From contig JAVHZZ010000001.1 of NCBI GenBank assembly GCA_036250195.1, positions 377,314,707 through 377,378,706 on the forward strand: 64,000 nucleotides of DNA. Reading direction: 5' to 3'. Below, piece by piece: positions 32,513-44,300 of this stretch (positions are counted from its first letter, which is position 1; every line of letters begins with the position of its first letter). The notes under the pieces are model-generated. The model saw nothing but the letters and a program-made list of their open reading frames with translations. It had not been told where the DNA came from and ran no database searches. The translations under genes were made by a program, and so were the position numbers. Origin of the DNA: Mixophyes australis. Taxonomy: Eukaryota > Chordata > Amphibia > Anura > Limnodynastidae.

Positions 32513-33010
32513 TGTAACAAAAGGAGGCATTTAGCTGGCAATATGCAGAGAAAGCAGGGAAGTAGAGTAAAACATTGGCACAGTTATGTACCTAGGTGGA
32601 GATTAAACCAGGTAAAAACATATGTGTAGTTTAAAATTGGTTTACTTACATGATTTAAAAGCTGCTTCCTCTCAGCAAACAGACAGGGTGGGTCTGATAG
32701 TCTAAACAGAGCCAGGGATGGGCGTTTCCTTTTAAAGAGAAGGTGGGTGTGTCACCTGTCCATCAAGCTAGGCCTGTGGGAGGAGTGTCAGGTATAAAAC
32801 CCTGCTTGTTTCATTGTTCAGGGAGATCAACGCTGGGCTAGCTGGCTGATCTGGACAGAGAGCTGGACTATGTATAGTAAGCATTGAGGGTCTCCATAAT
32901 TGCTGTGCAAGTATACGGTGTCAAAACATTATTACCATCCTGACAATAAAGAACCATAAAAAGGAAGAAGTTGTACGCGTGTGCTTCTGCAGTAGCGGGC
33001 TCCTGCCACA
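32513..33010 (+). repeat. 5' LTR, 498 bp
   Basis: Starts tgtaacaaaagg, ends tgccaca. TATAAAA lies at 32793-32799 and the polyadenylation signal AATAAA at 32945-32950, so U3, R and U5 are in normal order. By eye only two differences from the 3' LTR were found (32961 G/C and 33003 C/T). Confidence 0.95.
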
Positions 33011-33076
33011 AGTAGTGTCAAGAGTGGGATGCTCCGGGAAGCAAGTTTCCGCTATCCAACCCGCGCAGACGTCAAC

Positions 33077-34432
33077 ATGGAGGAAGTACTGAGAACCCTC
33101 GTGAATGTGCCCGCTGCGCAGCAACAGCTGCAAGCTCACATGCTACAAGTCGCCAAGGCACAGGTGGAAAACACAAGGCTCTTAAGAGAAGAGTTACGCC
33201 AGGTGAGGCATGACAGAAATGAACCACCTGGTCCTGTTCTCCAGAAAATGTCACCAGCTGATGACGTAGAAGCATATCTGGTGTCTTTCAAGAGACTTGC
33301 AAAAAGGGCAAAATGGCCTCCTACAGATTGGGCTGAGAGACTGGCGCCATATCTGACTGGTGAAGCTCAGCGAGCTTATATGGATCTAGATGAGGAACGG
33401 GCCTCTGATTATCTGTGTCTAAAGTCTGAGATATTGGCTCGCATTGGAGATTCTGGGCCAGGCCGAGCCCAGCGCTATCACCAATGGCGCTAGGATAAAG
33501 AAAAACCGGTCAGAGCGCAAGTGGCTGAGCTTTCTAAAATTTTAAAGAAATGGCTGCAGCCTGAGAAGAATTCGCCTTCTCGGATTATTGAAGTTCTGGC
33601 GATAGATTACTGCATCTGGGGGCTGAACCGCGATTTGCAAAGGTGGGTTCTGCAATCAGACCCACAAACTTATGAAGAGCTTGCCACCGTGGTAGAAAGG
33701 TTTTGTGTGCTACAGCAAATGACTAAAGAACCTGCATTTGTGCCAAAGCCGCTGCCACGCCAAAAGCCAGGTTTGACAATCCTTGCCACAGGGCCCGATG
33801 GCAAAACTGCCACGGACAGAGGGCCAGGTGCAAAGCTGTCTAATCTGAAGTGTTTTGAATGTGGTGAGCCAGGCCACTTTAAGGCAGTGTGTCCTAAACT
33901 ACAGGAACCCATGGACTGTTCTGTAGCACATATTGGACCTGCATTTCCAAGCTGTTTTACCATGAGCCCCACATCAGGAAGTCCTTGTTTGTTCCGGGTG
34001 ACTGTACTAATCAACCAAAACCTTGTTCTGGCCTTGGTTGACTCGGGGAGTGAACTCTCATTGGTTTCCAGCTCTGCTTTACCCGAAACCATAACTTCTC
34101 GGTTGCCCAAAGTGAAAGTTCTTTGCGTACATGGCATAACAGAGGAGTATGAAAGAACAATACTACCAGTCACACTCAAAGACAAAACTGTTATGGTGAT
34201 AGCGGCCATAGCACCTAAACTCCCATATTCACTCATTTTGGGGCGAGACTTGCCACTGTTTAATGATGTCCTCGGTGAGCGGATCCGGCCGGACATGCCG
34301 GCAACTGATGCGACGGTCGGAAGCCCGGTCTTAAAGGAACCGCCTAAAAATCCACAACATCTGGTCCTCGATCTTTGGGAACCGCCAAACCGGAATGCCA
34401 TCCTGGGAGTCACAGCAGGAGTTCCACAATAG
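33077..34432 (+). pseudogene. gag and protease part of the LTR element
   Basis: ATG 33077 starts the gag frame ('MEEVLRTLVN'), chosen as the first ATG in the frame after the LTR. A TAG at 33491-33493 interrupts it, and the same frame goes on afterwards. The CCHC zinc knuckle is 'CFECGEPGHFKAVC' (33851-33892). The protease follows with 'ALVDSGSELSLV' (catalytic Asp about 34040) and 'LILGRDLPLF' (about 34236-34265). A second stop TAG at 34430-34432 closes this part. Gag would form the particle and the protease would process it. Confidence 0.85.
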
Positions 34433-35510
34433 CATCCAACTGTGGGGAAACATGGACAGTCCAAACTAGCATTGGTCGGTGATGTCGCAGATGAACCCAC
34501 CCTGCCTGTCAGTGAGGATACGGACTGGTCCGCAATGCCAATTTTGTTTCCTTTGCAGGACTTTGCTCGAGACCAACTTAATGATGCCACTTTGGAACAT
34601 GCCTTTAAAAGTGTGAATGAGGTAAATGGGGTAGCGAAAGCCGCCCAGCCTGCAGAAGGTATACCATATTTTATTGTTAAAAATAATTTCCTGTATAGAG
34701 TTGCTAATGTACAGGGGGGAAATGTAGAACAATTAATGTTCCTCAGGTCCATGTAACCCTAGTGTTAAAAGCAGCACATACACATGCCTGTGGGGACACC
34801 TAGGGGAGGACAAAACACGGGAACGAGTTCTGCTTAGGTTTTACTGGCCCGATGTACACATGGCAGTGAAAAAGTATTGCCGGTCCTGTCCCATTTGTCA
34901 GAGAACCTGTCTCAAACCCATGTACAGGGCACCTCTCATTCCAATACCAATAGTACAAGTTCCCTTTGAACGGATAGCTATGGACCTTGTGGGGCCCCTG
35001 GAAAAATCCGCACGTGGGCACCAATATATACTAGTGGTGCTTGACTATGCAACCAGGTATCCAGAGGCAATTCCCCTACGAAACATAAAATCCAGCACCA
35101 TAGCTAAAGAACTTGTATTGATATTTACACGCTTGGGAATACCCAAAGAAATTCTCACAGACCAGGGTACTCCATTCATGTCTAAACTGATGAAGGACAT
35201 GTGCAAGTTGCTAGGGGTTATGGCGCTTCACACCTATGTATACCTTCCACAAACAGATTGCTTGGTGAAACGCTTTAACCGCACATTAAAGCACATGCTC
35301 AGGAAAGCAGTGGCTCAAGAGAAAAAAGATTGGGACACTCTTATTCCCTATTTGATGTTTGCCATCCGTGTGGTACCTCAAGCTTCAACAGGGTTTAGTC
35401 CCTTTGAGTTATTGTTTGGGAGACAGCCCAGGGGTATCTTGGATATGTTAAAAGAAGGGTGGGAGCAGCAAGATCCCAGGGAGCCAAATCTGGTACAATT
35501 TGTGTCCTAA
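34433..35510 (+). pseudogene. Integrase part of pol, with changed catalytic Glu
   Basis: The frame of gag-protease runs on to 34756, then the reading frame changes. The integrase part has the zinc-binding 'CRSCPICQ' (34880-34903), then 'IAMDLVGPL' (first Asp, about 34984), 'ILTDQGTPF' (second Asp, about 35160), and 'TDCLVKRFNRT' (about 35255), where the catalytic Glu of the DD35E triad is expected and a Lys codon is found. 'VPQASTGFSPFELLFGR' follows. A TAA at 35508-35510 interrupts the frame. The changed residue alone predicts no strand transfer. Confidence 0.85.
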
Positions 35511-37075
35511 ATGTATGAGAGGCTAGGAAAGATAGGGCCCATTGTGCAGCAACATGTAAAAGAGGCTCAGGAACGACAGAAGAAAAGTTATGACAAAAGT
35601 GCTGCTGTTCGATCTTTCAAGCCTGGGGACAAGGTCCTAGTCCTGGTTCCTACCCAGGAAAGCAAACTTTTTGCCCATTGGCAGGGTCCATATGAAGTTC
35701 TAGAGGCTGTTGGTCCTGTCAATTACAGAGTCCACCAGTTAGGTAGGAGAAGGGAGGAGCAAATACATCATGTGAACCTCCTTAAACCCTGGCATGATGA
35801 AGAAACCTCTCCTCAGGTAGTGAGTACTGCCATTGAAAACTCTGAAGTGCCCATAGAGCCAGCCTTGTCCATTCAGCAGAGACAACAGACTGAAGAAATG
35901 ATTCGCCGGAACAGGGATGTCTTCTCTTCCATTCTTGGGTGCACTACATTAATCGAACACGACATTGACACTGCGCCAGGAGTCATTTTCAAGCAGAAGC
36001 CATATCGTATTCCAGAAGCCAGACGGGTGTACGTGAGAAAGGAGGTTGAGAAGATGCTCCAGTTAGATGTAATTGAAGAGTCCACTAGTGAATGGAATAG
36101 TCCCATTGTGCTTGTCCCAAAACCCAATAGGACAATTAGGTTCTGCAATGACTTTAGGCGCCTAAACAGTATGTCGCAGTTTGATGCCTATCCGATGCCA
36201 CATGTGGATGAACTAGTGGAAATTTTTGGTGGTAGCAATTATTTAACAACCCTTGATCTAACAAAGGGTTATTGGCAAGTTCCCCTGACTTCCACGGCCA
36301 AGCCAAAGACTGCATTTTCCACCCCTGATGATCTCTATCAATATAAAGTCCTACTCTTTGGGTTGCATGGGGCACCTGCCACCTTCCAAAGGGCTATGAA
36401 TAAATTGCTACGACCTCACACAGCTTATGCACCTGCTTACTTGGACAAGACCAGAGAAAAAATCACAGTTAAGAACCTTTTTAGGCTTAGTAGGTTACTA
36501 CAGGCGGTTTGTAAGCCACTTCGCCACTAGAGCAGCTCCACTTACGGACATGTTAAAAAAAAGTTGTCCAAATAGATTAACCTGGTCTGACTCTGCAGAA
36601 ACCGCCTGGTCTGATCTTCGGTTAGCTCTTCATTCCTCTCCAGTTCTACAAGCACCAGATTTTACCCGGTGGTTCTTCCTCCAAACTGATGCTTCTGGTG
36701 TTGGCTTAGGTGCAGTCTTGTCACAGGAGAAGAACGGAGTAGAAAATCCTGTCCTGTACCTAAGTCGTAAGTTGCTTCCAAGGGAACAAAAATATGCCAC
36801 TGTGGAGAAAGAATGTCTCATCATAAAATGGGCTACAGAAGCTCTGCGCTATTATCTCCTAGGCAGAGAGTTCACCCTAATAACAGACCATGCACCATTA
36901 AGATGGATGCAGAACAACCGGGAGGTAAATGCCAAGGTAACCCGCTGGTTCTTGGCACTACAACCTTTCAAGTTCTCAGTAGAACATAGGCCTGGGATTC
37001 TACACAAAAATGCAGATGCGTTGTCACGAAAATATGCGCTCCTCGCGAAGTCCGCGTCCCCCTACTTGGAGACGC
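35511..37075 (+). pseudogene. Linker, reverse transcriptase and RNase H part of pol, RT deleted in its active site
   Basis: The first part ('FKPGDKVLVLVPT', 'GPYEVLEAVGPVNYRV') is the integrase C-terminal region. RT motifs are 'RFCNDFRRLN' (36137-36166), 'LTTLDLTKGYWQVPL' (first catalytic Asp, about 36258) and 'LFGLHGAPATFQRAM'. At about 36444 the text breaks off in 'PAYLD' where YLDD is expected, and jumps in another frame to 'GLVGYYRRFV'. Roughly 80-90 residues are missing, including the second active-site Asp pair and the thumb. RNase H has 'LQTDASGVGLG' (36682-36715), the Glu in 'VEKECLI' and 'ITDHAPLRW'. It ends shortly before the purine tract. Confidence 0.85.
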
Positions 37076-37089
37076 TAGGGGGAGGGATA

Positions 37090-37587
37090 TGTAACAAAAG
37101 GAGGCATTTAGCTGGCAATATGCAGAGAAAGCAGGGAAGTAGAGTAAAACATTGGCACAGTTATGTACCTAGGTGGAGATTAAACCAGGTAAAAACATAT
37201 GTGTAGTTTAAAATTGGTTTACTTACATGATTTAAAAGCTGCTTCCTCTCAGCAAACAGACAGGGTGGGTCTGATAGTCTAAACAGAGCCAGGGATGGGC
37301 GTTTCCTTTTAAAGAGAAGGTGGGTGTGTCACCTGTCCATCAAGCTAGGCCTGTGGGAGGAGTGTCAGGTATAAAACCCTGCTTGTTTCATTGTTCAGGG
37401 AGATCAACGCTGGGCTAGCTGGCTGATCTGGACAGAGAGCTGGACTATGTATAGTAAGCATTGAGGGTCTCCATAATTGCTGTGCAAGTATACGGTGTCA
37501 AAACATTATTACCATCCTGACAATAAAGAACCATAAAAAGCAAGAAGTTGTACGCGTGTGCTTCTGCAGTAGCGGGCTCTTGCCACA
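37090..37587 (+). repeat. 3' LTR, 498 bp
   Basis: Same length and borders as the 5' LTR, TATAAAA at 37370-37376 and AATAAA at 37522-37527. The near-identity of the LTRs indicates a recent insertion, younger than the large duplication whose copies differ more. Confidence 0.95.
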
Positions 37588-37600
37588 ATATATATATATA

Positions 37601-38514
37601 TGCAAGAAAACAGGGATACTCTACACTCTCCAAACACATAATTAATTAATTAATGCTATACCAAGTACTGTTCTATATTAAAAACAGGGAATGTTAGTTC
37701 CACATATTGCAATATATGTTAAGCTGACCAACTCATGCCAAAGTCTTCCCATTCTGGTCAGTCCTAACATGATCAAATGCTATGCTATTTTATCTGGGCT
37801 TAAGGCTTACCTGTACACAGCTTTTCCCAAGCACTAGTAGCCATGGGAGACCTGGGATTCACCTGACACAATTTGGAATTAATTAATGTAAAGAATGGGG
37901 TGCAAGAGTCATGGGACTTACATTGTATAAACAAAAACAGACATAGATCCTCTGCACTCACCATGTACAGACTGGGGTGCTAGAGGGGGTTGCCCACACT
38001 GTATAGACAATAAAACAGGGATACTCTGCACTCTCCAAACATATAATTAATGCTGTACCAAGTACTGTTCTATATTAAATATATATATATATATATGTAT
38101 ATATTATACTGCCACTTCTCCTACTGCCTTCATTGTAAAGCTATCAAATTCCATTCACTTACATCCTCATTGCAATTTTCATACCCCCATCTCCTAATTT
38201 TCAAAAGATTCATCATTTAAAAACCTCAGTTAAATCACACTAAAGGAATGTAGAAACATGGAAAACACAGTTCACTAACATGAATCACAATGTAAGAAGA
38301 AACTCACAGTTCTTCCCTCAAAAGGGGACAGCAAGGTCACAGTACAAGCACTGAAATTCCTGCTCAAATTAGATATATGGTTCTAAGATCATTGTCCTCA
38401 TAAGCTAATAATTATAGACTATTTTAGGGGAATACCCACAAATGAGTTGGATAACTCACATTTCAGATGAAGAGACAATATATACAAAGGTACACTCTCC
38501 ACTAGCAGTCAAGA
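37601..38514. other. Non-coding stretch, copy 2 of 6047-6989
   Basis: Same internal direct repeat (from 37616 and 38019) and a shorter (AT)n at 38079-38104. Then about 200 bases of copy 1 are missing, and the sequence joins at 'gtcaagagaacattacag' to PLE-C. Confidence 0.6.
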
Positions 38515-38849
38515 GAACATTACAGAGACATTTTCTATAAAAAAAACAAAAAAAAACCATGTTGAAATTAGCACCTCTGATTAATAGTAAAATTAACCCA
38601 CATCCATGTTGCAAACCACCTTCTAGATTTTATCCGGTGGAGTCTAGAGGAAGTCATATTGACATCTTGTTCAATCTAGTTAAGAACGATTTTCAACATA
38701 TGAATACCAAATATTCACAAAATAGCGATAATTTAGCAAAGGCTGAGAAGAAAGCTTTATGAGCCTTATAAAAGGAAAGTTCATTAGTGCTAAGGAATGT
38801 TGAGAAGAGTGGGAGGATAGTGCTCCAAGATAGAAAAGACTATTTGATG
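38515..38849 (+). pseudogene. PLE-C N-terminal part, copy 2
   Basis: Translation of 38559-38762 is nearly the same as in copy 1 ('FYPVES' in place of 'FYSVES', 'LAKAEKKAL' in place of 'LTKAEKEAL'). The Pro matches the related PLE-A sequence, so copy 2 is closer to the ancestral state there. Interrupted by the solo LTR at 38850. Confidence 0.75.
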
Positions 38850-39731
38850 TAAGCTGTGGTGAAACGAGGTATTATTATCACCCTAACCAGTCTGTCCCTT
38901 GTTTCTCACAAAATGTGGATTATAGCATGTACTTTTTATAGGCCTTGCTTTTGTTCTCCAGCTCAACAGAGTTCAACTACAGTGTCTTATTACATGTAGA
39001 TAAAGGGACATTGTAGCTTATTGTAAATATGTATATTGTTTATTGTATATTGCTGATGTGGCAGTGAAGTTGTTATTCATTGTCCTTAAAGTGAAGCAAT
39101 GGAGGTTATGGGTAGGGATCAGGTTGCAAGATACTGGTGAGGGGGAAGGCTAATTAGTATCCATTGTTCTTACAACACTACTCCAGACTTTTGGTCTACC
39201 ATCTGGCAGGGGAGTTTCTGTGGGAGTACAGCTCATCTCCACTCCCCTCTACAACCCCCTAGTCCAGGACTCACCAATATTTAACAAGGAGAGACCCAGG
39301 GGTTTGCCCAGGGAGGGGAAAGCACTGTGGAAATGTGACCCTAAATATAAGGAACCATTTGAGGGGGAGAGGTGGTGTTCATTCTGGGAATTGATGGCTG
39401 GAAGCTGCAGGGTGGCTGGTGGTTCTACCGATGAAATACATCTGCAGATCCATGGGTCGTCAAGTCTGGACAGCAAGGTGACTGTAACTCCTCAAGCTAG
39501 TGGGATAATGGACAGATGATGTAGTGAACCTGCATGGCATTTATTTACTGTGTGTACATAATATTCTAGTGATTGTTTTTGTTACAATAAATGTACTGTT
39601 ATACTTTTCTAACTGCATTTGCCTGGGTAGGTACTGGGTAGGCATCCCAGGCATAGGAAGGCACCCGTGAGTGGCCAGCCAGAGTAAAGTGGGTAGAATT
39701 GGGCCAGAAATCCAGGTATCTTCACATAAGC
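38850..39731. mobile_element. Solo LTR, full length (872 bp), copy 2
   Basis: TG at 38855 to CA at 39726, flanked by taagc (38850-38854, 39727-39731). It contains the 174-base stretch (about 38963-39136) that is deleted in copy 1, so the length here is the original. AATAAA lies at about 39587-39592. Confidence 0.8.
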
Positions 39732-40898
39732 CAATAGATACTGATACTATCACATATGAAAAACTTGTAGCTGATCGCAGTGAAGGCTATTAAAGTGAGA
39801 TAAATAGCGTTCTATTTAAAGCTAAAAAGAAAAAGATGTTATTACTAGAGATGAATCCATAAGACCTTGTTGAACCCATCTGGGAGGCCCATAATATCAG
39901 GTATTAACTCTTGACAGACAATCTGTCTCACTTCATTATATTTGTTTACAACCATATGCTAATAAATTGAGAACTTTTTTGAAAGACTCGACAGCACTGG
40001 TCTGGAATGGCAGAATTATTTTTTTTTGCTTTGCTATAGATGTAGAAGCTTTGTACACATATATCCCTCATGACAAAGGACTTGAAGCAACAGATAGATT
40101 CCGAAATAACAACTTTAATGAGAGAGTTTTTTCCTGTTTGATAAACAAACTTTTGTACAGAAAAGGGGGACGTCAGTGGGGTTAAAGGTAGTTATGCATA
40201 TATGTGTATAAGGTGTTGGAAGGAGGAGAATAATTAGAATTTACCAATGATGGGTCAAAAAATTTAATTATAGAAATGTTACATAGATGATCTGATAATG
40301 ATCTGCAGTGGTATGGAATTTTGGGTTTATCTCTAGAAATGTCTGGAAATAAGAAGGTTGAGACAAATACACGTTTTAAATAAAAGTAGGTGCCAATAGT
40401 TTTGTGACGTCTACTAGCTGCCATTTACCTAAATGAAAAAATAAAATCCCTTCCTCTCAATTTTGATACTTTTAAAAAGCAATCTGAATTTTTGTCTTTG
40501 GGATTTTGGAGAAGGGTTAGCCAATGAAATTCATCTCGGAGGCCCTATGTTAGGCATCAATAATGGACAGATCAAAATAATTACAGTATAAAAAGAAATA
40601 AAAAAGAAAGCCACAAAACATTTCTTTAAAACCGAGACCTTCTATTGCCAAATACAACAGTAATTCTAGGAAGATAGAAAAGATCATGAAAAAACATTGG
40701 ACATACTTATTAAGGACCCTATTTTAGGTCCACAATTACATGAACAACCACGTATGATTTATAAAAAGCTAGAAATCTCAGCTAGCCCCTAGTCAATTAA
40801 AAAACAAAGGGAAAGATATAGCTATAATCCAGGGTGCTATTAATGGTTGAAACATCATCCTAGGAATGTTTGCAATTCCTGCAAACATTGTAATTGCG
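39727..40898 (+). pseudogene. PLE-C RT and C-terminal part, copy 2
   Basis: Same order of RT fragments as in copy 1, including 'AIDVEALYTYIPHDKGLEA' (about 40033-40090) and the YIDD box (about 40280). The Cys-rich end reads 'NSCKHCNC' (about 40872-40896). The same stops and frame changes are shared, so it was inactive before the duplication. Confidence 0.75.
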
Positions 40899-41390
40899 AA
40901 TTGGATTGACAGATTGATGGGAGGGGCTGGGAATGACCTGGCGGTTTGGGTGCATGTTGGCACCAATGACCGCCAGTTCGAGGAAGATGGGGTGTACTAA
41001 AGAATGATTTCAGGGACATAGGTCGCAAACTTAAGGCAAGGACATCCAAGGTAGTATTTTTGGAAATACTACCTGTGCCACGCGCTAGTTCGTTTAGGAA
41101 GCGGGAAAATAGGGTTAATATAGGCAAATGCTTGGCTAAAAGATTGATGTAGGAAAGAGGGATTGGATTCTTAGAGCTAATTTCTCGGTCAGTTACCATC
41201 TTTATTGTCGAGATGGATTGCACTGTGCTAGGGGAGAGGATGATTAGAAGGTTGGAGGAGATATTAAATTAGGCTTTGGAGGGGGGCAAGTATTTATGGG
41301 ATAGACATTGAGAGTAGTAAGGAGGAATTTAACAAGAGTCAAAGGGGTGGACAGGGGGGAAAGGGAAGCATAGCCGATAAGGAGAGGCCC

Positions 41391-44300
41391 TTGTTAAAGC
41401 TAAAAGAAATACCTAAGGGAGGCAATAGACTTAAGTGTATGCTTGCAAATGCAAGAAGCCTGACAAGTAAAATAGGGGAGTTAGAACTAGTAGCAATGAA
41501 TGAGCAGTATGATATTACAGGTATTGCGGAGTCCTTGTGGGATGATACACATGACTGGGCAGTCAGCTTGGAAGGCTATACTCTCTTCAGGAGGTATAGG
41601 GTAACTAAAAGGGGAGGATGAGCATGTATTTATATTAAGCCAGAGTTAAAACCAAGTATTCAGGAAGTTATTTACAAGAATATTGGTGAGAATATAGAGG
41701 CATTGTGGGTGGAAATATCCAGTGAAGGAAAAAGTTCAAAGAAGTTGCTGATAGGGATATGCTATAAAACGCCAGATATTAGTATGATTGAGGAAGCCCA
41801 AATTCTACAGCAAATTGAAATGGCTACACAACTAGGTCAAGTTTTAATTATGGGGGATTTTAATTATTCGGACATTGATTGGACTACTGAGACCTGCTGT
41901 ACAGCTAGAGGAAAATTGAAGAGGTGCAGTTGATAAAGAGTATCAGCTGAACCTAGTAGTATGTGAGGCACTCCTGTCCATATCATTAGTAAATATAAAA
42001 TCAACTTTATTGATAATTACGTCTTAAAACAGTTAGATAAGCAAGTGTCATTGAGGTCGGCGAATTAAAAAAATAGAAGTGAAAAAGATAGAGTTATAGT
42101 GTTAAGAAATAAAAACTAGACCCATAGGGAAGCCGGTCACAAATTGCTAATAGGCAATATCAGAGCAATTGATCTGTTCACCCATATCCCGGCTGGGATT
42201 TTCCGTGATCAATTACCCACCTATATTTGCCTATTGTATACACAGACGCAGTATCCTTGAGATACAGTTATTAACTATTTAAGCCTCTGCTAGTATTGTA
42301 ATCCAGTGCTACCTTTAGTAAAGCATACCAATTCCCTTTTCCTCTACCATATGTAGCAGAGAACGCAAGAATAGCACATAAGAGTGTCCTACAATCACAA
42401 AGACTATGTCTTATGAGATACAAAGATAATATTAACCCTATACTGTTATAACGTTGGCTGCGTATATGATCAAGTATTATTTTGGTGAAGACACATAATA
42501 TCATTATTGGTCTTATGACCTAGCAATCATTTAAATATTTCAATTAGAAATAGGACCATTGGTCATAGCATTAAGCTACAATATTGATCTAACACTTAAC
42601 ACTTAATGATTGCGACCGGCTTCCCTATGGGTCTAGTTTTTATTTCTTAACACTATATCTCTATCTTTTTCACTTCTATTTTTTTAATTCGCCGACCTCA
42701 ATGACACTTGGTTATCTAACTGTTTTAAGACGTAATTATAAATAAAGTTGATTTTATATTTACTAATGATATGGACAGGAGTGCCTCACATACTAGTAGG
42801 TTCAGCTGATACTGAAGTGAGCTTTGTCCTTACTTTGAGCGGATTGGTTTACGCCCCCTTTTTTCCTCTGTACAGCTAGAGGAAACAGGTTTCTGAGCAC
42901 TCTAAAAGACCATTACATGTCCCAATTAGTAGAGGAACCAACAAGGACTATACTGAACCTAGTAATAACAAATAATGTAGACGTAATATCAAATATTCAA
43001 GTAAGGGAACACTTGGGAAACAGTGATCATAATATGGTCTCATTTGAAATTAGTTTCCAGAAGCAATGGTATAAGGGATCAACTAGGACTTTAAACTTTA
43101 GAAAGGCAAAATTTAAAATGCTAAAGGAGTCTATAAAGTGCATATACTGGGATAAAGTTTTTGAAGGAAAAAAAACGGAAGAAAAGTGGGCTGTCTTTAA
43201 AATGTTGTTGAAAACATACACATATAAGTTCATTCCTATGGGAAATAAATGTAAAAGAATTAAGTCTAAACCAATGTGGCTAAATAAAAAGGTAAGGGAA
43301 GAAATGCAAAGGAAGAAACGTGCATTTAAATTGTTTAAGTCTGAAGGGTCTGAGGAGTCCTTCCGTAGGTGCAAGGAATGTAATAAAACATGCAAAAAGA
43401 AAATTAGATTGGCTAAATTAGAAAATGAAAAACAAGTTGCAAAACAAAGTAAGACAAACCCCAAAAAGTTTTTTAAGTATATAAATGGCAAAAGGATTAA
43501 AAAAAGATAATATAGGACCCTTAAGAAGTGAGATGGGTGAATTGATAAATGATACTAAGGAAAAATCAGAGGTATTAAACACTTTATTTTCTTCAGTATT
43601 TACTAAACAGGAACAAATGGTTGGAATAATACATAAAATTGGAAATGAAACCATACCATTAACTAATACTTGGCTGACAGAGGAAGAAGTCCAAAGGCAA
43701 CTGAAGAATATTATAAAGCTCCAGATCCAGATGGCATACACCCAAGGGTTCTTATGGAGCTCAACTCAGAAATAGCTAGACCGCTATTCTTAATTTTCAT
43801 ACATTCAATCTCATCAGGCTCACTACCAAGGGATTGGCGAATAGCAGATGTGGTGCCGTTGTTTAAAAAGGGGACAACATCACAAACAGGGAATTATAGA
43901 CCTGTAAGCCTGACATCAATAATGGGGAAACTACTGGAAGGTATATTAAAGGATAGTATTCAGGATTACTTGGTGCGCGATAAGATTATTAGTGGGAATC
44001 AGCATGGATTTGTGAGGGATAGGTCATGTCAAACTAATCTAATTAGTTTCTATGAGGAAGATAGTGGGAAGTTTGACCAGGGCAACACAGTAGAAGTGGT
44101 TTACTTAGATTTTGCAAAGGCCTTTGATACAGTGCCACACAAGAGGATAGTTTACAAAATAAGTGAACTGGTTCTAGGAAACAACATTTGTAATTGGATC
44201 GAAAACTGGTTAGAGAATAGGGAACAGAGAGTTGTGATAAATAGAACATTTTCTAATTGGTCAAAAGTTTTAGATGGAGTATCTCAAGGTTCCGTGCTGG

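Larger units (their letters stand above)
32513..37587 (+). mobile_element. Ty3/Gypsy-superfamily LTR retrotransposon, integrase before RT
   Basis: LTRs of 498 bp bound the element, both TG...CA. The internal order is gag with a CCHC knuckle, protease, integrase, a basic linker region, then RT and RNase H. Integrase before RT is the order of Ty1/Copia, but the protein motifs are of Ty3/Gypsy type; this combination is known for the Gmr1-like group of deuterostome elements. A purine tract (gctagggggagggata, 37074-37089) precedes the 3' LTR. There is no env frame. Stops, a frameshift, a changed integrase catalytic residue and an RT deletion make it defective. The bases next to the ends (tttat left, atata right) are not an exact duplication, probably because the target was (TA)n. 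Confidence 0.9.

Noticed and set aside
33670..34752. 360-codon minus-strand open frame in the LTR element
   Set aside because: It lies antisense to the gag-protease-integrase frame, which has clear domain motifs. The open antisense frame follows from codon composition.
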